Assembly: GCF_013618475.1 (NCBI RefSeq)
Contig: NZ_JABJVN010000010.1
Span: 105,812 to 169,811 of the forward strand
DNA: 64,000 nt
Direction: 5' to 3'
Source of the DNA: Saccharibacillus deserti
Lineage (GTDB): Bacteria; Bacillota; Bacilli; Paenibacillales; Paenibacillaceae
Shown: positions 17,211 to 24,709 of the stretch, one piece after another
Layout of the letters: the number at the start of each line of letters is the position of its first letter
Position numbering within the stretch: the stretch's first letter is position 1
Notes under the pieces: generated by a model
Told to the model about the DNA's origin: nothing
The model's database searches: none
Seen by the model: only the letters and a program-made list of their open reading frames with translations
Translations under genes and position numbers: made by a program

Positions 17211-17393
17211 TCAGCTTTCCGTACGGCCCTGGCTTCGCAAGCCGCCGCGGACAGCGGAATAGGCAAGGACAAGGCCCGCACCGCTGTACATGACCGCTTG
17301 GACGTAATCGGGATACAGGAAAGAACGTACCCCTGCCGCTTCGAACACGACGATCAGCAGCGCACAACCCACCGCTTTGGCTTTTATAGACAT
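17211..17393 (-). CDS. Small hydrophobic protein of unknown function (60 aa)
   Basis: The ATG is preceded by AGGAGGTGG at good spacing, and a well-formed promoter (17427-17455) and terminator flank it, so this short frame is very likely a gene. The product has two hydrophobic stretches (about residues 7-22 and 30-46) and a basic tail, so it is probably a small membrane protein. I do not recognise a family. A cre-like site lies upstream of the promoter. Confidence 0.68.
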   Translation of the reverse strand: MSIKAKAVGCALLIVVFEAAGVRSFLYPDYVQAVMYSGAGLVLAYSAVRGGLRSQGRTES

Positions 17394-17426
17394 CCGTATC
17401 CACCTCCTCTAATTCCGTGTACAACG

Positions 17427-17455
17427 ACTATATAAGAATTTGCATAAGGTGTAAA
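17427..17455 (-). promoter_or_regulatory. SigA promoter of the 60-residue membrane protein gene
   Basis: Minus strand: TTTACA, 17-base spacer, TATAGT. It lies about 35-60 bases before the start codon. Confidence 0.65.
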
Positions 17456-17478
17456 TGCTATTTTTATATGACCCGAAT

Positions 17479-17492
17479 TGTAAGCGTTATCT
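17479..17492 (-). promoter_or_regulatory. Putative cre (CcpA) site upstream of the small membrane protein gene
   Basis: TGTAAGCGTTATCT matches cre at 10 of 11 defined positions (last A differs). It lies about 25 bases upstream of the -35 box, a place where CcpA can activate, and 9 bases beyond the terminator of the next gene. Confidence 0.52.
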
Positions 17493-17500
17493 CGGTTCGC

Positions 17501-17536
17501 AAAAAAATTCCGGCAGGGCCTAAGCCCGCCGGAATT
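17501..17536 (-). terminator. Terminator of the 188-residue secreted protein gene
   Basis: AATTCCGGC pairs with GCCGGAATT around an inner GGGC/GCCC stem; a T-run follows on the minus strand. Confidence 0.88.
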
Positions 17537-17557
17537 CGGTGCAGCCGCAGATGCGGT

Positions 17558-18124
17558 TTAAGGGATATACTGTTGGACGATCTTCACGATAACCCCGTCT
17601 TTGACCGTAACATGGTAAGGGAACGCGCTCAGGTCGAGCAGGCCAAGCGAATTGTTGTATTGGGCGTCGAATTTGTCCAGACCAATCGATTCATTCCAGT
17701 TGATCTCCATGTCTTCGTAGCTGCCGGTGTGATCGTAGATCTGCATCAGAACCTGGGCATCCGCAGCGACCGGCATTTTCACTTCGGTAATATCGTTGTT
17801 CACGATATAGTAACCGTCCGGTGCTCCGCCCATTTCTTCGGCCGCGTCCGGATTTTCTTTCAGGAAGAGCTTGTTAGCCGCTTCGCCCGTATACCATCCG
17901 ATCCGGTCGGTCTCGAGCTGGGTTACGCCGTTTGCGTCTTTTTCAACCGAGTTGATAAAGATCGTATATGTTTGTTCCGTCGAGGTTTCGTCGCTGGTGC
18001 CGGTTGTTTGTTCTGCCGGAGCGGCAGAAGCCGGAGTGACTACGCTAGAAGCCGGAAAGTATCCAAATCCGATCATAAAGGCCAGAATACCTGTACCGAT
18101 CATGCCGATTGTTGTCTTTTTCAT
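17558..18124 (-). CDS. Secreted protein of unknown function with SigB-type promoter (188 aa)
   Basis: AAGGGGAG precedes the ATG. An N-terminal hydrophobic segment (about residues 6-26) ends in TPASAAPA, a probable signal peptidase site. A threonine/glutamate-rich linker leads to a compact domain containing IGWYTGEAANKLFLKENPDA and YYIVNNDITEVKMPV. I do not recognise the family; no enzyme motif is visible. It is monocistronic, with a SigB-like promoter bracketed by a 9-base inverted repeat. An extracytoplasmic stress function is only suggested by these two facts. Confidence 0.72.
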   Translation of the reverse strand: MKKTTIGMIGTGILAFMIGFGYFPASSVVTPASAAPAEQTTGTSDETSTEQTYTIFINSVEKDANGVTQLETDRIGWYTGEAANKLFLKENPDAAEEMGGAPDGYYIVNNDITEVKMPVAADAQVLMQIYDHTGSYEDMEINWNESIGLDKFDAQYNNSLGLLDLSAFPYHVTVKDGVIVKIVQQYIP

Positions 18125-18178
18125 TGTTGTTCTCCCCTTTCAGAGGTCCCTTGTTGTGCAAGTTCTCGGTAAGTCCTA

Positions 18179-18204
18179 TTACCCTAAAGCTAGCTTGCAC
18201 AAAC
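18179..18204 (-). promoter_or_regulatory. SigB-type promoter of the 188-residue secreted protein gene
   Basis: Minus strand: GTTTGT (18199-18204), 14-base spacer, GGGTAA (18179-18184). Inverted repeat arms TTGTGCAAG (18154-18162) and CTTGCACAA (18194-18202) flank the -10 box. Confidence 0.65.
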
Positions 18205-18344
18205 TAATTTCTTAAATTTCCTTTATGTTTTCATTATAGGACCTGGTGTCAATAAAAGAGTGTCGATCCGATAAAGATGTTCTTACAATATTGACTTATT
18301 TGAAAGGGGATTCAGCAGGCAGGCATCTTCCGCGTCCGCGCATC

Positions 18345-18377
18345 AAAAAAGAAGCGGACTCGCACTCCCGCTTCTTT
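18345..18377 (-). terminator. Terminator of nitroreductase 2
   Basis: AAAGAAGCGG pairs with CCGCTTCTTT around a 10-base loop; a T-run follows on the minus strand. Confidence 0.85.
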
Positions 18378-18418
18378 CCGTTTGGATTCGTTATTAAGGC
18401 TATCGATCTGCCGCCTTT

Positions 18419-19021
18419 TTATTTGAACACTTTGACGCGCTCTTCAATCGGTTGGAACGTCTTTTCTCCGGCCGGGGCAAGAGGCATTCCGAAAGGCATC
18501 TGGGCTCTCAGCAGCCAGCTCGAAGGCAGGTTCCAGGCTTCCTGGACGCCGGCGTCGATCAGCGGGTTGTAATGCTGAAGCGTAGCTCCGAGTCCCGCGT
18601 CGCTCAGCGCGGTCCATACGACAAGCTGCAGCATGCCCGAAGATTGGTCGGCCCAGATCGGGAAGTTATCGGCATACAGCGCAAACTGGTTCTGCAGGTT
18701 TTTTACGATGTCCTGGTCTTCAAAAAACAGAACCGTGCCGTACCCGCTTTTGAACGAGTCGATTTTGTCGGTTGTTCCGGCAAAAGCTTCTTCGGAAACA
18801 GCCACTTTTTTCAATTCGCCCAAAGTAAGGTCCCACAATTTCTCATGCTGTTCGCCAAACAGGACTACGGCGCGGGAAGTCTGGGAGTTAAACGAAGTTG
18901 GCGTATACTTGACCGCTTCTTCCACGATTTCCTGAATCTTCGCTTCGCTTACGGTTACGTCTTTGCCGATTGCATAAATGGAACGTCTGGATTTCAAAGC
19001 TTCGAAAAAGTCTTTTGCCAC
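18419..19021 (-). CDS. Nitroreductase family protein (YdgI/Frm2-like)
   Basis: Protein of 200 residues, preceded by AAGGAGG. It starts FFEALKSRRSIYAIGKDVTVSE, the FMN-binding opening of this family, with EAVKYTPTSFNSQTSRAVVLFG and SSGMLQLVVWTALSDAGLGA further on. This pattern is that of the hydroperoxide/fatty-acid-responsive nitroreductases (Frm2/Hbn1 and bacterial YdgI-type), smaller than classical NfsA/NfsB. It should be a cytoplasmic flavoprotein reducing quinones or nitroaromatics. It has its own promoter carrying a perfect 7-base inverted repeat, which suggests repression by a dedicated MarR- or HxlR-type regulator. Confidence 0.85.
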   Translation of the reverse strand: MAKDFFEALKSRRSIYAIGKDVTVSEAKIQEIVEEAVKYTPTSFNSQTSRAVVLFGEQHEKLWDLTLGELKKVAVSEEAFAGTTDKIDSFKSGYGTVLFFEDQDIVKNLQNQFALYADNFPIWADQSSGMLQLVVWTALSDAGLGATLQHYNPLIDAGVQEAWNLPSSWLLRAQMPFGMPLAPAGEKTFQPIEERVKVFK

Positions 19022-19072
19022 GGTAAAGGCCTCCTTGATCGGGTCATGAAAGTATATTTATAACTTTTCGTA

Positions 19073-19098
19073 ATAAACTATATAATATTCAAGTTTAT
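19073..19098. promoter_or_regulatory. Inverted-repeat operator candidate in the nitroreductase 2 promoter
   Basis: ATAAACT (19073-19079) and AGTTTAT (19092-19098) are perfect inverted arms with a 12-base spacer. They fill the space between -35 and -10 and overlap the -10 box, so a bound protein would block the polymerase. Confidence 0.6.
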
Positions 19099-19105
19099 AC
19101 GTCAA
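19077..19105 (-). promoter_or_regulatory. SigA promoter of nitroreductase 2
   Basis: Minus strand: TTGACG (19100-19105), 17-base spacer, TATAGT (19077-19082), about 55 bases before the start codon. Confidence 0.75.
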
Positions 19106-19113
19106 GTTCGCCC

Positions 19114-19785
19114 TTACTCGGAAGCCGGTTCCAGCGGCATGCCCCATTCCAAGCGTTTCCACAGACTGCGCGGATCGGTCAAAAGCTTGGATACGCAGAC
19201 GACATAAGGTTTGGCCGCTTCGGCGGAAGGCTGGTTGGTCCAAATCTGCCGCCCCGCCAAATAGGCAGCTGCAAATTCGGGCCAGCCGCGATACAGGCTC
19301 TGGGCCCGCTGCGAAGCCGATTTTGCCAATTCGAGCGCACGTTCGCCTTCGAGCCAGCCCGCGGAATGGGCGGTGCGGCAGATGAATACGTACTGCCCCA
19401 GGTCCCAAGCCGCGATTCCGGCCCGCGGAAGCTTGCCTGCGTACATCTGAACGAGACGAGCGTGGTTATACAAAGCGGCATTGCTGCTCAGGCGGTCGAA
19501 GTAGCACTCCCGGTCTTTGAACGACAAAGCTCCGAGAAACATCTCGGTCTTGCGGTACGAAGCCTGTCCGCCTTCTTCCAGCAGCCAGTTCAGATGCCGG
19601 TGCAGCGATTCTTCGTCTTTGACCGACCACGTATGGGACAAAAGCTTGCGAAGTTCTTCCCTGCGTGCAGTGGGCCAAGCGAATCCCGTTTCTTCGAGCA
19701 GCCCGTTCATTTGAAACAAAACGGCGCCGATCGCAAAAGCGCGCAGATTCTGTTCGTCCGTTCCTCTTAGGCGCAGCGTCTCCAT
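19114..19785 (-). CDS. DUF1266 family protein
   Basis: Protein of 223 residues; AAGGAG lies 8 bases before the ATG at 19783-19785. An upstream in-frame start would overlap the J-domain gene. The sequence matches my recollection of DUF1266 (AWDLGQYVFICRTAHSAGWL, EFAAAYLAGRQIW and PRSLWKRLEWG near the end). In E. coli, DUF1266 occurs in YbeR and within the DjlB/DjlC J-proteins next to the Hsp70 HscC; here it is a separate protein directly downstream of an Hsp70 and a J-protein, which supports the family call and suggests a shared chaperone function. The biochemical role is unknown. Confidence 0.8.
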   Translation of the reverse strand: METLRLRGTDEQNLRAFAIGAVLFQMNGLLEETGFAWPTARREELRKLLSHTWSVKDEESLHRHLNWLLEEGGQASYRKTEMFLGALSFKDRECYFDRLSSNAALYNHARLVQMYAGKLPRAGIAAWDLGQYVFICRTAHSAGWLEGERALELAKSASQRAQSLYRGWPEFAAAYLAGRQIWTNQPSAEAAKPYVVCVSKLLTDPRSLWKRLEWGMPLEPASE

Positions 19786-19802
19786 CGCGGCAGCTCCTTT
19801 CT

Positions 19803-22283
19803 TCAAAAGCCATGAATATCCGGCAGCGGCTCGCCGGCCGGTTCGGGCAGGGCGGGCTGTGCCTCGACATCAGGCAGTTCGGGCCCGCGCGTGCGGCGCA
19901 GCAGCTTCCATCTGCGGGAAGAATACTGCTGCAGGACCCGGGCGATTTCCGTCAGCATCGGGCGGTTCCCGTCGGATGAGGCGGCTTCGACGGCAAGTTC
20001 CTCCGCTTGTTCATAACGCCCCACGGCCACCCAGCAGCGAATCAGATACTCTGCCGCGTCATGCTGCAGCCCGACCTGGCAGGCCGCTTCGAAGAATTCG
20101 GCGGCCTGTTCGTACTGGGCCAGACGGAACAGAATATACCCGCCGTACAGCAGAATCAGAGGATCCTGTTCTTTGGGGTCGATATGATCCGTATAGCGAA
20201 CGATAGACGATTCGGCTTCTTCCCAGCGCTGCTCGGAAATAAGCAGCCGAATCTGCTGCAAATACGCCCAACCCCGTGCAGGATGCCGCTGCATCAGCGC
20301 TGCAAGGCTTTGCTGCGCTTCGGCGGCGCGGTTTTCGCGGAGCAGCATCTCCGCCGCAAGTCGGGCAGGCAGATACTCCAGCGGCGCAATCCGCTCGGCT
20401 TCCCGGTAACAGGCGAGCGCTTCTGCTCCCCGGCCCGACGAACGGTACATATCCCCTTCCACGATACGGCCGTAATATTCATTGGGCCGCTCCCGGTTAT
20501 AACGGCCGGCCATGGACACCGCCTGCTCGAACTCTCCGGCGCGAAAATGCGCTTCGGCCATCAGCAGCAGAACGGCTTCCGGAAATCCCCGCTCTTTGGC
20601 TTCGTTCAAATACTCCAGCGCATGCGCATAATCGCCGATCCGCAGGAAACAGTAACCGGCCCGGAACCAGGGTTCCGTCAGCGTTCGGTCATACTGGATA
20701 ACCCGCAGATAATCGAGCAGCGCTTCCGGATAACGGCGCAGCGAATAAAAACAGTCGCCTCGTGCCGAATGGTAATACCACTGCGAAGACAGCTCCAAAG
20801 CATGATTCAGCAGTTGGAGCGCTTCCTCGTAGTTTCCTTCCATGCGAAGGGATTCGCCGAACCGGTACAGGGCTTCGGGATCGGACGGTTTCAGCAGCAG
20901 AACCTGCCTGAGATCGAGGCGCGCTTCTTCAAAACGTTCCAGCGCGATCCGAATCAGTCCCCGCAGCTTCAGAATATCCGCCTGTTTGGGCGGTTGGGAT
21001 TCCGTCTGCCGGATCGCCCGGTTCAGCCGTTCCTCGCTCTCCGCATAACGTTCCAGTTTGCCCAATGCCTTGCCGAGCAGAAAATTCAATTCGGCGCTCA
21101 GCGTCTGGCCGTTCTCGGCTTCCAGCAGCATCTCGGCACATTCTTTTTCCCGTCCGGTATCCAGATACAGTTCGGCCAGCGTGTAAATCTCACTGCGATC
21201 GGGCCGGGCATTTGGCGTCAGATTGCCTGCGAGCTTGTCGTTGAGCATCAGCAGCCGGATCTGCGCTTCAAGGTCTTCCGGATAACGCGCACACAGCTCT
21301 TCGTACACTTTCTTCGCTTCCCACGGAAGATCGAGCTCTTCCTTGCAGGCGGCAATTCCGCTCAGTGCATGAATGCTGCCGGGGAGCAGTTTCAACAGCT
21401 GTTCGTATTCGGTCAGCGCAAGATTCGGATTTCCGTCCCGCCGCAGCGCTTCCCCCCGCATCAAGCGGGCTTCCGGCTCTTCGGGCTCTTCTTTTATCCA
21501 CTGGTCCAGCACCTGCAGCGCCGAACGCATCTCTTCTTTGCGCATGTAAAAAAGAGCGATCAACCGAAGGCAGTCGGGCTCCCGATTATTCAGCAGCGCG
21601 GCGCCTTTGAGCGCTTTTTCCGCAAGATCCAGATCGTTCAGCACCAGCGCATAATGGGCCTGTTCCCGAAAGCGCAGGAAAGCGTCGTAATCGTAAGGTT
21701 CTTCGGCGACCAGCCGGTCATAACGAAGCTCCCAAAAACTGTTGAAGCGCTCCATAAACAAACTGACTTCCGCGTGCTCGTAATCGTCTCCGAGCCGCCT
21801 TTCTCTGGCCGTCCATTCGAAATGACGATCCAGCAGATGCAGCACGCTCTGGGGCAGGAAAGCATGCTTCAACAAGAATCCGAACAAATCGCGTCCGATG
21901 CGTTCCCGGACTTCGATCGGCCAGAACAGCTCGTCGTCGAGCAGTTCCTGCCAGACATCGGGATCGATCCGTTTCTCGATCTCCGCATAAATGTCTTCGC
22001 AGCGGCGCATAAACAGCATCACGGGCGATTCCGGTCCGGTCTCGGCCGCCGCCGGCTCCGGATTTCTCAATCCCCGCAGCTCGGCTTCGCTGAGCGAAGC
22101 GCTGCCGCCCGGCTCCGCGAGACGCTTCGCTTCTTCAAGCGCCATCTCGTAGGACTGGCGGATCCGCTGGAATCCTTCCGGATTTTCTTCCGGATGGCAT
22201 TCTTTCAATCGGCGCGCATAGGCCCGCTTAATCGTTTTGATCTCGGACGTCGGTTCAATGCCCAACATGGACCAAATATTCAT
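19803..22283 (-). CDS. J-domain protein with long TPR array (DjlC-like partner of Hsp70)
   Basis: Protein of 826 residues. The N-terminal 55 residues are a J-domain (SMLGIEPTSEIKTIKRAYAR), but the catalytic HPD tripeptide reads HPE at residues 30-32. After a region to about residue 190, the rest is a series of tetratricopeptide-like repeats (for example ALQLLNHALELSSQWYYHSARG and LDYLRVIQYDRTLTEPWFRAGY) up to near residue 800. The ribosome binding site GGAGGA lies inside the last codons of the Hsp70 gene and the two frames are 1 base apart, so translation is coupled. It should bring clients to the Hsp70 by its TPR surface. Whether the HPE variant stimulates ATP hydrolysis is open. Confidence 0.85.
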   Translation of the reverse strand: MNIWSMLGIEPTSEIKTIKRAYARRLKECHPEENPEGFQRIRQSYEMALEEAKRLAEPGGSASLSEAELRGLRNPEPAAAETGPESPVMLFMRRCEDIYAEIEKRIDPDVWQELLDDELFWPIEVRERIGRDLFGFLLKHAFLPQSVLHLLDRHFEWTARERRLGDDYEHAEVSLFMERFNSFWELRYDRLVAEEPYDYDAFLRFREQAHYALVLNDLDLAEKALKGAALLNNREPDCLRLIALFYMRKEEMRSALQVLDQWIKEEPEEPEARLMRGEALRRDGNPNLALTEYEQLLKLLPGSIHALSGIAACKEELDLPWEAKKVYEELCARYPEDLEAQIRLLMLNDKLAGNLTPNARPDRSEIYTLAELYLDTGREKECAEMLLEAENGQTLSAELNFLLGKALGKLERYAESEERLNRAIRQTESQPPKQADILKLRGLIRIALERFEEARLDLRQVLLLKPSDPEALYRFGESLRMEGNYEEALQLLNHALELSSQWYYHSARGDCFYSLRRYPEALLDYLRVIQYDRTLTEPWFRAGYCFLRIGDYAHALEYLNEAKERGFPEAVLLLMAEAHFRAGEFEQAVSMAGRYNRERPNEYYGRIVEGDMYRSSGRGAEALACYREAERIAPLEYLPARLAAEMLLRENRAAEAQQSLAALMQRHPARGWAYLQQIRLLISEQRWEEAESSIVRYTDHIDPKEQDPLILLYGGYILFRLAQYEQAAEFFEAACQVGLQHDAAEYLIRCWVAVGRYEQAEELAVEAASSDGNRPMLTEIARVLQQYSSRRWKLLRRTRGPELPDVEAQPALPEPAGEPLPDIHGF

Positions 22284-22284
22284 A

Positions 22285-23994
22285 TCATTCCTCCGGCTGC
22301 TTTTCCGCCAGCTCCAGCAGTTCTTTCAACATTCCCGCTTCTTTGCGGATCTCGCGTTCATCCTGACGGCTCAGAACCGTCTCGAAACGACGCAGCGCTC
22401 CCGCGATGCGGGTCCGATTACTGCCCAGCGACTCTTCGTAGATCCGGTCGCCGCGTGCAAGCAGCAGACGGTTCTCCGACTTGTCGCGGGGATGGATTTT
22501 AATCGCTTCCAATTCCAGGAATCGCTTTTCGACTTCTTCCATCGACATCCCGCTGGCATCTTCGCGAATCAGAAGACGATGCGTCTCGCTCGTCGAGAGT
22601 GTGGTCACTTCCACTTCGAGAATCCCGTTAATGTCGTAGGTAAAACGAATATCGACCGCCTGTGCGCCTGCACGGCCGCCCGGTACGGGAATCTCCAGCT
22701 GTCCCAGCTTGATATTGTTGCGCGTCAGACGGTTCTCGCCCTGGTAAATTTCGATCCGAATCGTTTTTTGGTCGTCGGTTACGGTATAGAAGCGTTCGAC
22801 CCGGCTGGCCGGAATGACGGTATGCCGTTCGATAATCGGGTAAAAGTGTCCCCCGTCATAGCCGCCGTCGCCGTTTTTGACCGTAACCATCGTACCCAGG
22901 GTGTACGGACAGATATCGGTCAGGACGACTTCTTTCAATTCTTCCCGGCGCTCTTTCATGGCAGCCACAATCCCCGCGCCGATCGCTACCGTCTCGTCCG
23001 GATGAATGCGCGCCGCCGGAAAACGTCCGAACAAGCGGGCGGCGAACGAATAAATCAGCGGCATCCGGGTCGCTCCTCCGACCAAGATGATCTCGTTCAG
23101 CTCGCGCGGGCTGAGCGAAGCGTCTTTCAAAGCCCGTTCCACCGGATGGCGCAGGCGGTTCAACAGCGGCTTGGCCAGATGGTCGAACAAACCTCGGTCG
23201 ATCGTCCACTCGTACGTCTCGCCGTCCACGGTGCAGGACAGCTTGGCATCCTGCTGCATCGTCAGCAGACGTTTGCCCTGCTCGGCCTGTTTGCGAAGTC
23301 CGGCCATCGTCCGATTGTCCAGCCGGTCTTCATCCAGTTCAAACTGTTCGAGGAAGCGGGCGATCAGCATGTCCGTAAAATCTTCGCCGCCCAGAAAAGC
23401 ATCCCCGGCCACCGATTTGACTTCCATTACGCCTTCGAACATATCGAGAATGGAAACGTCGAAGGTTCCCCCTCCCAGGTCGAACACGAGAAACTGGCTT
23501 TCTTCCTGCTCCAGATGCAGACCGTAGGCCACTGCCGCCGCGGTCGGTTCGTTGATCAGCCGCTCGACCCGCAGGCCCGCCAGTTCGCCGGCCCGTTTGG
23601 TCGCTCTTCTTTGGATATCGTTAAAGTAGGCAGGGACGCTGATAACCGCTTCTTCCACGGGTTCGCCCAGAAGAGCTTCCGCATCCTGTTTGAGCGAACG
23701 AAGAATAAAAGCAGACAAATCTTCCGGAGAAAATTCGTGCTCGCCCAGCTTGTAGCGCCGGTCTGTACCTATGTATCGTTTGAACAACGCAGCGGTTTTG
23801 TCGGGATGCGTGACCAAACGTTCCCTTGCGATTTCGCCCGTCAGAATCTGCCCGTTATCGTCTACGCCCACAACCGAAGGCGTCAGCACGTTTCCGAGCG
23901 CATTCGGAATGAGCGTACTTCCTTCTTCCGTTCGATAAGAGGCCAAACTGTTTGTCGTTCCCAGATCGATTCCGATAATCGGCACTCTGTTCAC
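22285..23994 (-). CDS. Hsp70-family chaperone, HscC-like
   Basis: Protein of 569 residues, shorter than DnaK (about 610-640) and close to HscC. It has the phosphate-1 motif IIGIDLGTTNSLASY at the start, VISVPAYFNDIQRRATK, the phosphate-2 motif FDLGGGTFDVSIL and the adenosine motif IILVGGATRMPLI, so the ATPase is intact. The substrate-binding domain begins near residue 390 (DICPYTLGTM) and the C-terminal lid is short and ends without the DnaK EEVD-like tail. It heads an operon with a J-protein and a DUF1266 protein and is separate from the usual grpE-dnaK-dnaJ cluster. It is a specialised chaperone; clients are unknown. A gene symbol is withheld because orthology to hscC is not certain. Confidence 0.88.
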   Translation of the reverse strand: MNRVPIIGIDLGTTNSLASYRTEEGSTLIPNALGNVLTPSVVGVDDNGQILTGEIARERLVTHPDKTAALFKRYIGTDRRYKLGEHEFSPEDLSAFILRSLKQDAEALLGEPVEEAVISVPAYFNDIQRRATKRAGELAGLRVERLINEPTAAAVAYGLHLEQEESQFLVFDLGGGTFDVSILDMFEGVMEVKSVAGDAFLGGEDFTDMLIARFLEQFELDEDRLDNRTMAGLRKQAEQGKRLLTMQQDAKLSCTVDGETYEWTIDRGLFDHLAKPLLNRLRHPVERALKDASLSPRELNEIILVGGATRMPLIYSFAARLFGRFPAARIHPDETVAIGAGIVAAMKERREELKEVVLTDICPYTLGTMVTVKNGDGGYDGGHFYPIIERHTVIPASRVERFYTVTDDQKTIRIEIYQGENRLTRNNIKLGQLEIPVPGGRAGAQAVDIRFTYDINGILEVEVTTLSTSETHRLLIREDASGMSMEEVEKRFLELEAIKIHPRDKSENRLLLARGDRIYEESLGSNRTRIAGALRRFETVLSRQDEREIRKEAGMLKELLELAEKQPEE

Positions 23995-24076
23995 CTCGCT
24001 CTTCGGTTATTTTTGCTTTACCTTTTATATCGGCAATACTTTTTCGTTATCCACTCTTTTCATCTATGTTAAACGC

Positions 24077-24114
24077 AAAAAGGAAAACCTTCCAATACTT
24101 CCGGAAGGTTTTCC
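24077..24114 (-). terminator. Terminator of the DUF3243 gene
   Basis: GGAAAACCTTCC pairs with GGAAGGTTTTCC; TTTTT follows on the minus strand. Confidence 0.88.
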
Positions 24115-24242
24115 CAAAATCGGTCGGCTGCTCTAGTGTGGCGTATAGGCTGTGTGCGTTAGAAATCCGATTTTTGATTGCGGCCGTTCGGCTGCGGGCT
24201 TTCGGGAAAACTCAAACGGTCGTAAAGTCCGTTTGACCTGCC

Positions 24243-24593
24243 TCAGGAAGACTGAGCCAGACGGACGAGCAGATGGGCCAGCTTGTGACGCTGATCCTCA
24301 TCTCCGACTTTCCACAGCTCCTGCAGCAGCTTTTCTTCGCTGTTGCGGGGTTCTTCGTGGGCGGCCAAGTAACCGGCTACCTTTTCGGCGACTTTCGCCA
24401 ACTGCTCTTCGCCGAGTCCGATGCTCTCACCGATTTTGATCCGGTTGTGCAGGTATTTTTTGAAGGAATCAAAATCTTGTAAAATCTTGTCTTTTTTGTC
24501 ATCCGGGATACGGTCGATCGTTTGTTCGACCTTATCTGTGTGAACCTCTCCGTCTTTCGTTACCGCGTGCTTTTGTTCTTCGATATTACCCAT
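24243..24593 (-). CDS. DUF3243 family protein (YmfJ-like)
   Basis: Protein of 116 residues; GAGGAG precedes the ATG at 24591-24593. The second half has the DUF3243 pattern: FKKYLHNRIKIGESIGLGEE, VAGYLAAHEEPRNSEEKLLQ, then ELWKVGDEDQRHKLAHLLVR. The first 35 residues are charged and look like an added tail compared with the roughly 85-residue B. subtilis YmfJ. Function is unknown. Monocistronic with a terminator downstream. Confidence 0.78.
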   Translation of the reverse strand: MGNIEEQKHAVTKDGEVHTDKVEQTIDRIPDDKKDKILQDFDSFKKYLHNRIKIGESIGLGEEQLAKVAEKVAGYLAAHEEPRNSEEKLLQELWKVGDEDQRHKLAHLLVRLAQSS

Positions 24594-24709
24594 TGTTTTG
24601 GCTCCTCTCGGTTGTCGTTTTCGGATTTTGAAGCAAACCATGAATATTTTTCAAAGCGTATAGCACCTGCTGCATTATTATTAACCCGTCTATCGAATAT
24701 GAACCGCCT

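Noticed and set aside
20007..22502. Plus-strand open frame of 831 codons opposite the J-TPR gene
   Set aside because: Mirror frame of a clear TPR protein; composition is random-like and it has no binding site.
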